A stretch of DNA of 64,000 nucleotides. Source: Corallococcus sp. EGB. GTDB lineage: Bacteria; Myxococcota; Myxococcia; Myxococcales; Myxococcaceae. Where the stretch lies: the NCBI RefSeq assembly GCF_019968905.1, contig NZ_CP079946.1, forward strand, positions 5,084,001-5,148,000. Reading direction: 5' to 3'. The notes beneath the pieces are model-generated. The model saw only the letters and a program-made list of their open reading frames with translations, was not told the origin of the DNA and did no database searches. This document shows positions 42,407 through 51,126 of the stretch, piece by piece. The number at the start of each line of letters is the position of its first letter. Position 1 is the first letter of the stretch. The translations under genes and the position numbers were made by a program.

Positions 42407-43699
42407 TCAAGCCGTGGGCGCGGCGGCCGGAGCCTCCGGCTGGGCCCGCACGGTGGCGGTGACGCTGTCCAGGGCCACCGGGATGGGTTCGCCGCCGGCC
42501 ATGGGCTTGAGCTTCGCCTGGCCGGTGGTGCGCTCCTGTTCGCCCAGCACCAGCGTGAAGCGGGCGCCGGACTTGTCCGCGCGCTTCATCTGGCTCTTGA
42601 GGCTGCCGCCGCGCGTGTCGAAGTCCACCTTCAGGCCCTCGCGGCGCAGGCGGCTGGCCAGCTTGAGCCCCTCGTCCTGAGAGCCCTCGTCGGCCACGGC
42701 GATGAACAGGTCCGGCCGTTGGGTGAAGGACTTGCCGGCGGACTTGAGCAGCAGCACCAGCCGGTCCAGCCCCATGGCGAAGCCCACCGCGGGCACGTCC
42801 GGGCCGCCCAGGCCCTTCATCATCTTGTCGTAGCGCCCGCCGCCGCACACGGTGCTGGCGGTGCCCAGCGCGGGGTCCGCGGCGATGAACTCGAAGACGG
42901 TCCGCGTGTAGTAGTCCAGGCCGCGCACCAGCCGGTGGTTCACCGCGTAGCGGATGCCTAGCACGCCCAGCTTGCGCTGCAGGTCGCTGAAGTGCGCGCG
43001 GCACGGCTCGCACAGGAACTCCTGCACGTTGGGTCCCGCCGCGGCCACCGCCTGGCACTTCTCGTTCTTGCAGTCGAGCACGCGCAGCGGGTTGCGCTCC
43101 AGTCGCTGCTGACAGTCCGCGCACAGCTCGTCTCGGTGCGCCTTGAGGTACTCCACCAGCTTCGCGTGGTAGGCGGGCCGGCAGTTGTCGTCGCCCAGCG
43201 AGTTGATGTTCAGGGTGACGTCCTGGAGGCCCAGGGCTTCCAGGAACTGCACCACCATGTCCATCAGCTCCACATCCTGCGCGGCCTCCTTCGCGCCGTA
43301 GGCCTCCGCGCCAATCTGGTAGAACTGACGGTAGCGGCCCGTCTTCATCCGCTCGTAGCGGAACATGGGCCCCGTGTAGAACCAGCGCGTCACCGGCTCC
43401 TGGTTGTTCACCGAGTGCTCGATGTACGCGCGCGCCGCGGGCGCGGTGCCCTCCGGACGCAGGGACAGGCTGCGGCCGCCCTTGTCCTCGAAGGTGTACA
43501 TTTCCTTGCCGACGATGTCCGTCTCCTCGCCCACGCTGCGCACGAAGAGGGCGGTGTCCTCCACCATCGGCGTGCGCACCTCGCCGTAGCCGAAGCGGCC
43601 GAACAGCGTGCGCGCGGTCGACTCGACGAACTGCCAGACCTCGATGTCGCCCGGCAGAAGGTCGTTCATCCCCTTCACGCCGTTGATCTTCTGGCTCAC
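42407..43699 (-). CDS. hisS: histidyl-tRNA synthetase
   Basis: A 430-residue class II synthetase charging tRNA-His. Motif 2 region RPEGTAPAARAYIEHS and the HisA/HisB signature segments VRGLDYYTRTVFEF and GGGRYDKM are present. A Cys-rich insertion (C-x-x-C ... C) around residues 175-230 matches that in many bacterial enzymes of this type and probably binds zinc. The C-terminal anticodon-binding domain ends in a Pro/Ala tail. The ATG overlaps the stop of psd by four bases, so the two genes are coupled, although their functions are unrelated. Confidence 0.96.
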   Translation of the reverse strand: MSQKINGVKGMNDLLPGDIEVWQFVESTARTLFGRFGYGEVRTPMVEDTALFVRSVGEETDIVGKEMYTFEDKGGRSLSLRPEGTAPAARAYIEHSVNNQEPVTRWFYTGPMFRYERMKTGRYRQFYQIGAEAYGAKEAAQDVELMDMVVQFLEALGLQDVTLNINSLGDDNCRPAYHAKLVEYLKAHRDELCADCQQRLERNPLRVLDCKNEKCQAVAAAGPNVQEFLCEPCRAHFSDLQRKLGVLGIRYAVNHRLVRGLDYYTRTVFEFIAADPALGTASTVCGGGRYDKMMKGLGGPDVPAVGFAMGLDRLVLLLKSAGKSFTQRPDLFIAVADEGSQDEGLKLASRLRREGLKVDFDTRGGSLKSQMKRADKSGARFTLVLGEQERTTGQAKLKPMAGGEPIPVALDSVTATVRAQPEAPAAAPTA

Positions 43700-44538
43700 G
43701 TGATGACTCCGATACGCGTGCCCATGCGCACCACCGCTTCCGCCTGGAGGCTGTCGTCCCAGCGCACGCGGCCGGGCTCGAAGCAGAGGATGACCGTGGA
43801 GCCCATCTCGAAGCGGCCCAGCTCGCCGCCCTTCTCCACCGGGATGGCCGTGCCGTACTGGTGCACCTTGCCGGGCTGGCCGAGGTGCGTGGTGATGTCC
43901 TCGTACGACGCCTTGATGCGCGACACGCAGGTGGCGCCCACCTTCACCACCGCCACCTTGCCGGCCGCGGTGTCCAGGTACGTCACCAGCCGCTCGTTCA
44001 CGCAGAACAGCGACTGCTTGTTCTTCACCGACGCGGGGTTCACCGGCCAGAACTCACCCGGGATGTACGCGTACCCGGTGATGGTGCCGCCCAGCGGCGC
44101 GTGGATGCGGTGGTAGTCGCGCGGCGACAGGTACAGCGTCGTCCAGGCGCCGCCGTGGAAGGGCTTCGCCGCCTGGGAGTCCCCCAGCAGCTCGTCCACC
44201 GTGTACTCGATGCCCTTCGCCTGCAGGCAGCGCCCGTTGTCCGCGTAGCCCACCTGGGACACCCGGCCGTCCACCGGGGACACGACGACCTTCTCACCCG
44301 CGTCCACCGGGCGCAGGCCCGGCTTCAGGCCGCGGGTGAAGAACTGGGCGAAGGTCGGGTACTTCTCGAAGGAGTGCTCCGCCTCCTCCATGTCCACGTT
44401 GTACGCCTTGGCGAAGGCGCGCATGGCCCAGTGGTGCACCGGCGCGGGCGCGGGCAGGCGCGTGGCCAGGCCCACCGCGGAGGACACCGCCGACTTGGGC
44501 AGCACGCGCATCAACTTCATGAAGGTCTGTTCGTTCAT
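43696..44538 (-). CDS. psd: phosphatidylserine decarboxylase proenzyme
   Basis: A 280-residue membrane-associated enzyme making phosphatidylethanolamine, the main phospholipid. The active pyruvoyl group arises by self-cleavage at the Gly-Ser of MGSTV, with Ser247 becoming pyruvoyl. Other landmarks are FFTRGLKPGLRPV, VVSPVDGRV and DYHRIHAPL with the catalytic His. Length fits the short, PSD-I class. Its gene overlaps hisS by four bases. It adds to the envelope-lipid theme of the window. Confidence 0.94.
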   Translation of the reverse strand: MNEQTFMKLMRVLPKSAVSSAVGLATRLPAPAPVHHWAMRAFAKAYNVDMEEAEHSFEKYPTFAQFFTRGLKPGLRPVDAGEKVVVSPVDGRVSQVGYADNGRCLQAKGIEYTVDELLGDSQAAKPFHGGAWTTLYLSPRDYHRIHAPLGGTITGYAYIPGEFWPVNPASVKNKQSLFCVNERLVTYLDTAAGKVAVVKVGATCVSRIKASYEDITTHLGQPGKVHQYGTAIPVEKGGELGRFEMGSTVILCFEPGRVRWDDSLQAEAVVRMGTRIGVIT

Positions 44539-44568
44539 CGAAGGTCGTCAGCTCGTAAAGAGAGAGGT

Positions 44569-45279
44569 TCAACGCCCGCCATCGTCCGCGGGCACCGTGC
44601 CGCCGTCCTCATAACGGCGCACGGTCCGCATGGCGCTCTTGGGTAACAGCGCCAGCACACGGCCGTCTTCAATCACCAGGACGCTGTCCCGGTGGCTGGG
44701 ATATCCCAGCTGGCAGGACGCCCGGTCGCTCAGCTGCCAGGTGTCCCGCATCCCCCGCCCCTCCACCGTGACCGGCGTGGAGCGGGTGAAGCAACCCTCG
44801 AAGCCCGCCACCAGCTCGGAGGCCGGGGTGCCCATCTGGGGCCCGGCAACCACCCCGGCATCCCCCAGCCCGGCGTCCGCCGGCTCCGCCGCCTCGGGCT
44901 CCGGCGGGCGGGGAATGTTCGTCTGCGAGGGGTCCATGGTGGGCAGCGTGCGGGCGCTGGCCACCGCGCGGCGCTGCTCCTCCCGCGCCGCCTGCATGCG
45001 CGTGCGGCCCTCCTGGATGCGCTGGAGCAGCGACTGGGACGCGGCGGCGTCCACGCTGTCCGCGGGCACGCGCTGCAGCTGCGCTTCAATCTCCCCGATG
45101 GAGGGGTCCAGGTACGCCTCATCCAGCTTCTGGGCGTACAGCGCCGTCCACCGGCGGCTGGCCTGCTCGAACTCGGGCGAGGGCGGCGCGGGGGAGCGGC
45201 TGCACCCGGCGACGAAGAGCAGGGCTGCGAGACCAAGGCCCATGAAGGGCCGCTTCGGACGGAGGACCTGGGGGCGCAC
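44569..45279 (-). CDS. lipoprotein of unknown function
   Basis: A 236-residue lipoprotein. With GTG at 45277-45279 as start, the n-region carries three Arg and one Lys, followed by a hydrophobic helix and the lipobox VAGC (Cys26). The mature part begins Ser/Pro-rich, has a charged helical region (about 40-110), a Pro/Ala/Asp-rich linker, and a C-terminal beta domain with two cysteines (CFTRS and ASCQLGYP) that could form a disulphide. No known family is recognised. It is 30 nt upstream of psd and 65 nt downstream of the metallophosphoesterase. Confidence 0.78.
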   Translation of the reverse strand: MRPQVLRPKRPFMGLGLAALLFVAGCSRSPAPPSPEFEQASRRWTALYAQKLDEAYLDPSIGEIEAQLQRVPADSVDAAASQSLLQRIQEGRTRMQAAREEQRRAVASARTLPTMDPSQTNIPRPPEPEAAEPADAGLGDAGVVAGPQMGTPASELVAGFEGCFTRSTPVTVEGRGMRDTWQLSDRASCQLGYPSHRDSVLVIEDGRVLALLPKSAMRTVRRYEDGGTVPADDGGR

Positions 45280-45309
45280 GGCCCCGGTTTATGCCACCTT
45301 CCGTCCGGA

Positions 45310-45335
45310 CGCGCCCTTTTTCCGCACCGGGCGCG
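45310..45335 (-). terminator. hairpin downstream of the metallophosphoesterase gene
   Basis: CGCGCCC/GGGCGCG, seven bases, with a T-rich 12-base loop, in the 65-nt gap before the lipoprotein gene. The stem is G/C only and lacks a T tail. Confidence 0.4.
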
Positions 45336-45344
45336 CCCTTGCGA

Positions 45345-46076
45345 CTACACGCCCAGGAACAGCCGCTTGCCGAAGTTGAGCGCCAGGTCCGCGTCGAAGA
45401 TCTTCTGCGCGGAGGTCTCGATGTCGTACTCCACGCGCAGGTACTCCACCGTGCGCGCGTCCGTGTCGCAGATGACGAAGCAGGCCCGGTTGTCGTAGTC
45501 GCGCGGCTGCCCCACGCTCCCCACGGACACGATGTACTTGTAGCCCTTGCGCAGCACGAACTTCTGGGCCACCACGTCGTTCACCTCGCCGTTGCCAATG
45601 GCGAACGCGCGGCACAGGTGGCTGTGGCCAATGAACGTGACCTCCGGAAGCTCCGCCACGTAAGGCGTCAGCTCCCGCGCCTGCTCCAGCGCGAAGATGT
45701 ACTCGTACGCCTTCGGGTCGATGGGAGACCCGTGGCAGAAGCCCACCTCGCCGATGCGGTACGTGTACGGGAGGCTGCGCAGCCAGGCCAGGTTCTCATC
45801 GGAGATGACGTTGGCGCTCCAGTCGAGCGCGTGCCGGGCGGCGTCGTAGTAGTACGAGTAGTCCATCCGCCCCGCCACCGCGGCGTCGTGGTTGCCCAGC
45901 AGCGTGATCTCCGCCACCGAGCGCACCAGGTCGCAGCAAGGGTTGGGAGACGCCCCGTACCCGACGATGTCCCCCAGCGACACGAAGCGGTCCACCTTCT
46001 GGTGCTCCGCCACCCTCAGCACCTCCGTGAGGGCCTCGATGTTGGAGTGGATGTCGGAGATGACGGCGATGCGCAT
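45345..46076 (-). CDS. metallophosphoesterase (calcineurin-like)
   Basis: A 243-residue phosphoesterase of the YfcE/MJ0936-like group. All metal ligands are visible: Asp8 and His10 in SDIHSN, Asp36 in LGDIVGYG, Asn62 and His63 in GNHD, His114 in CHGSP and the GHSH pair near residue 150. The rest is a compact alpha/beta fold. Substrate is not defined; relatives hydrolyse cyclic or simple phosphodiesters. It is 7 nt downstream of the PilZ gene, which may link it to c-di-GMP signalling, but nothing in the sequence shows that. Confidence 0.9.
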   Translation of the reverse strand: MRIAVISDIHSNIEALTEVLRVAEHQKVDRFVSLGDIVGYGASPNPCCDLVRSVAEITLLGNHDAAVAGRMDYSYYYDAARHALDWSANVISDENLAWLRSLPYTYRIGEVGFCHGSPIDPKAYEYIFALEQARELTPYVAELPEVTFIGHSHLCRAFAIGNGEVNDVVAQKFVLRKGYKYIVSVGSVGQPRDYDNRACFVICDTDARTVEYLRVEYDIETSAQKIFDADLALNFGKRLFLGV

Positions 46077-46083
46077 GGGAGCC

Positions 46084-46488
46084 CTATAGGGGGAGCAGCT
46101 GCTGCTGGGAGATGATGCGCCGCAGACTCGTCAGTGCGTCCGCGTCCAACGCTTCGAATCTCAGGCCCATGCCCGGGGGGCGGCCCGCGGGCTGCTCATC
46201 CTGCCGCAACCAGACGACCGTGGCCTGTGCCTGCAACTGCGTGTCCGTCGCCTGCTGGGTGAGCCGCACCTGCGTCCGCGTCCCCGCCGCCAGCGGGGTG
46301 CTCGTCCTGACGAAGAGGCCCCCCTCGCTCAGGTTGGCGATGCGTGCATACAGGGTCACGTTCTCACCCTCGCACCAGCAGCGCAGGTGGGTGCCGACCC
46401 GCGCGTGCTTTCGATTTTCGCTCAACCCGGGGACCTCCCGACGTGGTCTCTGCTCATCCACGCCGGCGCTGAAAAAGGACGTCCGCAC
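46084..46488 (-). CDS. PilZ-domain protein
   Basis: A 134-residue protein made mainly of one PilZ domain (about 25-125), the c-di-GMP receptor fold. The first motif reads RKHARVG (R-x-x-x-R) and the second NLSEGGLFV (a D/N-x-S-x-x-G variant), so binding is plausible with Asn replacing Asp. This short form with a GMGLRFEAL ending is frequent in myxobacteria. It is 7 nt upstream of the metallophosphoesterase gene. Regulation of motility or surface properties is the likely role. Confidence 0.86.
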   Translation of the reverse strand: MRTSFFSAGVDEQRPRREVPGLSENRKHARVGTHLRCWCEGENVTLYARIANLSEGGLFVRTSTPLAAGTRTQVRLTQQATDTQLQAQATVVWLRQDEQPAGRPPGMGLRFEALDADALTSLRRIISQQQLLPL

Positions 46489-46584
46489 CGGATTTATTCA
46501 TCCACTGCGTCCGCGCGAGCCTAGGGAGGGTGGGCGAGGCCCGTCAAGTTCCACACCGGGCCTCCGTCCCCTGGCTACGCTCCC

Positions 46585-47514
46585 CTACCCGCCCAGCGGG
46601 CCCAGGTCGTCGAAGTGGGTGAGCTTCTTGAACTCGGCGAAGCGGGCGTGGATCTCCGGGCGCTGCACCTCGCGCAGGCGCTCCAGGCTGAACTTCTCCA
46701 CGGTGAAGGAGGCCATCACGCTGCCCATGACCATGGCCTTGCGCAGCACCTGCTGATCCACCTTGCCGCCGCCGGAGCTGGCCAGGGTGCCCATGAAGCC
46801 GCCGGCGAAGGTGTCACCCGCGCCGGTGGGATCGAACACCTCGGAGAGGGGGAAGGCCGGGCAGGCGAAGATGTGGTCCTGGTCGAAGAGGAGCGCGCCG
46901 TGCTCGCCGCGCTTGATGACCACGCGGGTGGGGCCCATGGCCAGGATGGCGCGGGCGGCCTTCACGACGTTGTGCTCGCCGGACAGCTGGCGCGCCTCCG
47001 CGTCGTTGATGAAGAGCAGGTTCACGCGCTGGAGCGTCTTGAGCAGCGCGGGGCGGCTGCCCTGGATCCAGAAGTTCATCGTGTCCGCGGCCACCAGCTT
47101 GGGCGCCTTCACCTGGTCCAGCACGCGCGACTGGAGTTCCGGGTGGATGTTGCCCAGGAAGACGTAGGGCGTCTCGCGGTAGGCGGCGGGCAGGTTGGGC
47201 GAAAAGGACTCGAAGACGTTGAGCTGGGTGTCCAGCGTCTGCGCCTCGTTGAGCTCCCAGCCGTACTTGCCCTTCCAGCGGAAGGTGCGGCCGGCCTCAC
47301 GAGTGAGCCCCTCCAGGTCGATGCCGCGCCCGCGCAGGAACTGCAGGTGCGCCTCCGGGAAATCCTCGCCAATCACCGCCACCAACTGCACGGGGCTGAA
47401 GAAGGACGCGGAGGTGGAGAAGTAGGTGGCCGAGCCACCCAGCACGTCCTCCTTCTTGCCGAAGGGCGTTTCCAGCGAGTCCAGCGCGATTGAACCGACG
47501 ACGAGAAGAGACAT
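46585..47514 (-). CDS. PfkB-family carbohydrate kinase
   Basis: A 309-residue sugar/nucleoside kinase. The N-terminal GSIALDSLETPFGKK and GGSATYFSTSASFF motifs bind the sugar; the catalytic base is in FDPTGAGDTFAGGFMG. A lid segment with EGLTREAGRTFRWKG is visible. Substrate is not determined; adenosine/ribokinase-like. The ATG at 47512-47514 has AGGAAG well spaced. It is a single gene, separated by ~95 nt from PilZ and by ~125 nt from mlaD. Confidence 0.92.
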   Translation of the reverse strand: MSLLVVGSIALDSLETPFGKKEDVLGGSATYFSTSASFFSPVQLVAVIGEDFPEAHLQFLRGRGIDLEGLTREAGRTFRWKGKYGWELNEAQTLDTQLNVFESFSPNLPAAYRETPYVFLGNIHPELQSRVLDQVKAPKLVAADTMNFWIQGSRPALLKTLQRVNLLFINDAEARQLSGEHNVVKAARAILAMGPTRVVIKRGEHGALLFDQDHIFACPAFPLSEVFDPTGAGDTFAGGFMGTLASSGGGKVDQQVLRKAMVMGSVMASFTVEKFSLERLREVQRPEIHARFAEFKKLTHFDDLGPLGG

Positions 47515-47638
47515 GGAGGCTTCTTCCTGGGGGTGACCCGGCGCCAACGGCAGGCGTCAGGGCACGGCGCATTCCAGGGGAAACCCCGTGCCCGTGCCGG
47601 GTACGACACCTTCCCGGCAACGTCAAGGGGACAACGGT

Positions 47639-49168
47639 CTAGAGGCTCGGGATGCCCGTGGTGGAGATGAGCGCCTTCAGGTCGTCGTCGGTGAAGAAGA
47701 AGCCCGCGCCGAAGAAGTAGTCGCGGCCGGCGAGGAGGCGCCGGGTGGTCGCGTCACGCTGCCGGGCGTTGAGGATGTCGTCCATGCCCGCCATGACGAA
47801 CAGGTGGTCGAACGCATTGGCCCGCAGGGTGGCGCGCAAGCGGGGGTAGCGCAGCTCGTCCGCGGTGAAGTTGAACGCGTCCAGCTTCAGCATGAGCGCG
47901 TCATTGAAGAAGTGCAGGTCCGCGCCCACGCCGCCCGTGGACTCGATGAGGCCCACGCGCAGGGTGGTGAAGTAGTAGCGCTTGGCGAACTGGAGGCTGA
48001 GCTTGAAGGAGTCCTTGGTCACCTTCTGCGTCTGGATGACCGGGTCCCCTTCGGACGGCGGGTTGGTCTGCACCACCTGCGTGCTGACGGAGCCGCGGGG
48101 GTCGTCGATGAGCTCCAGCAGGTAGTACTTGTCCGGCTTGGGGATGAGCTTCAGCGACAGGCCGTTCTTCGCCGCGCCCTGCGCCACCAGGTAGCTGCTG
48201 AACAGGGTCACCTCCGTCTGGAGGGTGCTCAGGCGGGTGGCGTACTCGCTCACGTCGGTGACGGCCTCGGTCAAGCGCTGGCCCAGCTGCTCGTCGGTGA
48301 GCAGCGCGCCCGCGGCGCCCTCGCCGTTCTTCACCTTGGTGGTGATCTCCTCCAGGTTGGCAAGCGTGCTGTCCAGCCGCCCCAACGTCTGCTTGAGGCT
48401 GGAGACGCTCTCCTTGAACTCCCCTTCCCCGCTGCCCACGATGTTCTTGACGGTGCCCAGCACCTCGCGGACGTCCTGGGTGATGCGCTCCACGTTGGTG
48501 ACGATGCGCGTCACCTCCGCGCCGTTGCCCTGGGTGATGGCGCGCACGTCGGAGGACACGCCCTCCACGTTCGCCATGATGGTGTCCAGGCGGTCCGTGT
48601 TGCGGCGCACCGTCGCGTCCACCGAGTCCGACAGCCGGACCAGGTTCTCCACGATGCGCTCCAGGCTGCCGGCGCCCTTCTCACCGCCCAGCACCTCGCG
48701 CAGCGCGCCCGTCACCTGCTGGATGTCGGAGGTGATCTGCGACAGGGACTCGAAGACGGCCTCCACGCCCTGCGTGTCGACGACGCGGCGGATCTGCCCG
48801 CCGTTCTCCAGCTCGGGCGCCTGCTCCGTGCCGGGGTTCAGGTCCAGCAGGTAGTCGCCCAGCAGCGACTCCGAGCGCTTGGTGACCGCGGCGTCCTGAC
48901 GCAGGTCCACGCCCTTGCGGATCTTCAGCCAGACCTTCGCGCGGGTGCCCTCCAGGCTGATGTCGCTGATCTCTCCGACGGGGATGCCGGCGATCTGCAC
49001 CCGGCCGCGCACCGCCAGGCCGGACGCATCCCGGAAGTAGGCCCACACCTGGGTGGAGTCACGGTCACTCAGCCCGCCCTTCTTGGCGAACAGGACGAAC
49101 GTGATGAGGAATGCTCCGGCGGCGAGGACCAGCAGGCCAACACGGAAAGGCGTGACGAGCTTCTTCAC
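47639..49168 (-). CDS. mlaD: MCE/MlaD-family lipid-transport protein with long C-terminal extension
   Basis: A 509-residue protein; standard MlaD is ~180. An N-terminal membrane helix (9-28) anchors it in the inner membrane. The single MCE domain is about 35-115 (DASGLAVRGRVQIAGIPVGEI). Then a long helical region (about 120-315) with heptad spacing and repeated VERITQDVREV-like turns, probably a coiled-coil stalk. Residues about 320-509 are strand-rich with alternating hydrophobics (KYYLLELIDD, FKLSLQFAKRYYFTTLRVGL, LRATLRANAFDHLFVM), resembling a barrel-like region. MlaD forms a hexameric ring that passes lipids. It ends the mlaE-mlaF-mlaD run, 119 nt after mlaF. Confidence 0.88.
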   Translation of the reverse strand: MKKLVTPFRVGLLVLAAGAFLITFVLFAKKGGLSDRDSTQVWAYFRDASGLAVRGRVQIAGIPVGEISDISLEGTRAKVWLKIRKGVDLRQDAAVTKRSESLLGDYLLDLNPGTEQAPELENGGQIRRVVDTQGVEAVFESLSQITSDIQQVTGALREVLGGEKGAGSLERIVENLVRLSDSVDATVRRNTDRLDTIMANVEGVSSDVRAITQGNGAEVTRIVTNVERITQDVREVLGTVKNIVGSGEGEFKESVSSLKQTLGRLDSTLANLEEITTKVKNGEGAAGALLTDEQLGQRLTEAVTDVSEYATRLSTLQTEVTLFSSYLVAQGAAKNGLSLKLIPKPDKYYLLELIDDPRGSVSTQVVQTNPPSEGDPVIQTQKVTKDSFKLSLQFAKRYYFTTLRVGLIESTGGVGADLHFFNDALMLKLDAFNFTADELRYPRLRATLRANAFDHLFVMAGMDDILNARQRDATTRRLLAGRDYFFGAGFFFTDDDLKALISTTGIPSL

Positions 49169-49287
49169 CTGATGTGACTCCGAGCGCTACCACCGGCCGC
49201 GCGCGACTCTAACGATTTGCATGCCGGGTGCCAGCTTTTCATGCACGGCTGGAATCCATACGGGGGCGGATTCCCTCCCCTCCGGTC

Positions 49288-50076
49288 CTAATTCTTGCCG
49301 AACCACGTCTGGAGGAAGACCTGGACGGCCGGATGCGTCGATGCGCGCAGCTGCTCCGGCGGGCCGTGCTCCACGATGACGCCCTTGGACAGGAAGGCGA
49401 TCTGGTTGGCCACGTTGAAGGCGGACGCGATGTCGTGGCTGATGACCACGCTGGTGACGCCCAGCTCCTTCTGCGCGGTGAGGATCATGTCATCCACGGA
49501 GTCCGTGGTGATGGGGTCCAGGCCGGTGGTGGGCTCGTCGTAGAGGACGACCTTGGGGTCGAGCACCACGGCGCGCGCCAGGCCCACGCGCTTCCTCATG
49601 CCGCCGGACAGGTCCGCGGGGAAGCGGTCCTCCACCGTGCGCTTGAGCCCCATGAGGTCCAGGCGCTTCCTCACCTGCTCCCGGATGGCGTCCTCGGACA
49701 GGTGGGTGTGCTGGCGCAGCGGGAAGGCGACGTTCTCGAACACCGTCATGGAGTCGAAGAGCGCGGCGGCCTGGAACACCATGCCGAAGCTGCGGCGCAC
49801 CTGCTGCAGCCCCTCCACGCTCATGGGGACGATGTCCTGCCCGTCGATGATGACCTGGCCGCTGTCCGGCTTGAGAAGGCCGATCATGTGCTTCATCAGC
49901 ACCGTCTTGCCGGAGCCGGAGCCGCCCAGGATGACGCAGGTGCTGCCCGCGGGCACGGTGAGGTTGATGCCGGTGAGGACCTTGTTCCCCGAGAACGTCT
50001 TGTGCAGGTCGACGATGTCGATCATGGCCCGCTGGGAGCCGGGGGCGTCGGGCGGTGTCGGAGTCGGCGGGGCCAT
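49288..50076 (-). CDS. mlaF: MlaF ABC-transporter ATPase
   Basis: A 262-residue ATPase powering retrograde phospholipid transport. Walker A is GGSGSGKT, the ABC signature LSGGMRKRVGLARA and Walker B VVLYDEPTTGLDP, with the switch His in VISHD. The MlaF-type C-terminal region ends in FLQTWFGKN. The ATG at 50074-50076 overlaps the mlaE stop by one base (TGATG); an alternative ATG at 50025 would drop a Pro-rich leader of 17 residues. It is the middle gene of mlaE-mlaF-mlaD. Confidence 0.93.
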   Translation of the reverse strand: MAPPTPTPPDAPGSQRAMIDIVDLHKTFSGNKVLTGINLTVPAGSTCVILGGSGSGKTVLMKHMIGLLKPDSGQVIIDGQDIVPMSVEGLQQVRRSFGMVFQAAALFDSMTVFENVAFPLRQHTHLSEDAIREQVRKRLDLMGLKRTVEDRFPADLSGGMRKRVGLARAVVLDPKVVLYDEPTTGLDPITTDSVDDMILTAQKELGVTSVVISHDIASAFNVANQIAFLSKGVIVEHGPPEQLRASTHPAVQVFLQTWFGKN

Positions 50077-50891
50077 CAGTGCATCAACATGCCGACGAGG
50101 AAGTCGAGGATGAAGATGGACAGCGCGCTGGAGACCATGGCCTCGGTCGTCGCCTGGCCCACGCCCTTGGCGCCGCCGGACGCGTTGTAGCCCTTGTAGC
50201 AGCAGATGAGGGCCACGGTGAGGCCGAAGATGGCGCCCTTGAGGAGTCCCTCGTAGACGTCGGAGGGGGCCATCCACTGCTGCGTGCGTGAGAGGAACGT
50301 TCCGGGGGAGATGCCCAGGCCGAAGACGGCGACCACGTAGGCGCCCGTCATGCCCGTGGTGTTGAAGAGCATGGTGAGCGCGGGGACCATGACCAGGCCC
50401 GCGAGCACCCGGGGGACCAGCAGGTACTGCACCGGGTTGACGGCCATGGTCTCCAGCGCGTCCACCTGCTCGGTGACGCGCATGGTGCCCAGCTCCGTGC
50501 ACATGGCGGAGCCGGCGCGCATGGTGACCATCAGCGCGGCGAACACGGAGGCCAGCTCGCGGGTGAGGGTCAGCGCGACGGTGGGGCCCACCAGGCTCTC
50601 CGCGTCGAACAGGGCGAACGCGGTGGACGTCTGGAGCGCGAACACCATGCCGGTGAAGGTGCCGGTGAGCCCCACGATGAAGATGGAGCCCACGCCCACG
50701 AAGTCGAGCTGGGTGAAGAGGTTCTGGAGCCGGAACGGGCGCCGCACGCTCCAGCGGAAGACGTCCAGCCCCAGGGCGACGACGCCGCCCAGGCTGCTGA
50801 CGATGTCGATGATGCCCTTGCCGAGGCCCTCCACCGACTGGACGAAGGCGGCGGTGAACCGGTTGGGTCTGCTGGGGGTCTCGGTGGTCAT
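50076..50891 (-). CDS. mlaE: MlaE permease
   Basis: A 271-residue inner-membrane permease of the MlaE family. About five or six hydrophobic segments are seen, with the conserved TMRAGSAMCTELGTMRVTEQVDAL stretch split across the second and third. The N-terminal helix precedes an amphipathic segment RWSVRRPFRLQNLFTQLDFVGV, typical of the family. It pairs with MlaF and MlaD. The start is ATG at 50889-50891. It diverges from the zinc-ribbon gene at 51127; no mlaB or mlaA is present in the window. Confidence 0.92.
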   Translation of the reverse strand: MTTETPSRPNRFTAAFVQSVEGLGKGIIDIVSSLGGVVALGLDVFRWSVRRPFRLQNLFTQLDFVGVGSIFIVGLTGTFTGMVFALQTSTAFALFDAESLVGPTVALTLTRELASVFAALMVTMRAGSAMCTELGTMRVTEQVDALETMAVNPVQYLLVPRVLAGLVMVPALTMLFNTTGMTGAYVVAVFGLGISPGTFLSRTQQWMAPSDVYEGLLKGAIFGLTVALICCYKGYNASGGAKGVGQATTEAMVSSALSIFILDFLVGMLMH

Positions 50892-51126
50892 GCGCTCAGG
50901 CGGGCGACTCTACGTGCTCCGGACGGCGGCACAAGGGAACAGAGCGCGGGCCCATCCCACCCCCACCTCCATCGGCTGGCTGGCCGGGGGGCTCCCACGC
51001 GGCGCGAGGGTGGGATGCGATGGGACTTCCTCCGCCTGGGGTCGGCCGTTATGTTCCGCGGCCCTCTTTACTTCCACGCCCGGCGCGCCCCTTCAGGGAG
51101 TTGCCGGGCCAGAGCGACACGACAGC

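Noticed and set aside
42960-43190. Cys-rich segment in hisS as a novel insertion
   Set aside because: Many bacterial histidyl-tRNA synthetases carry the same kind of Cys-rich insertion, so it is normal.
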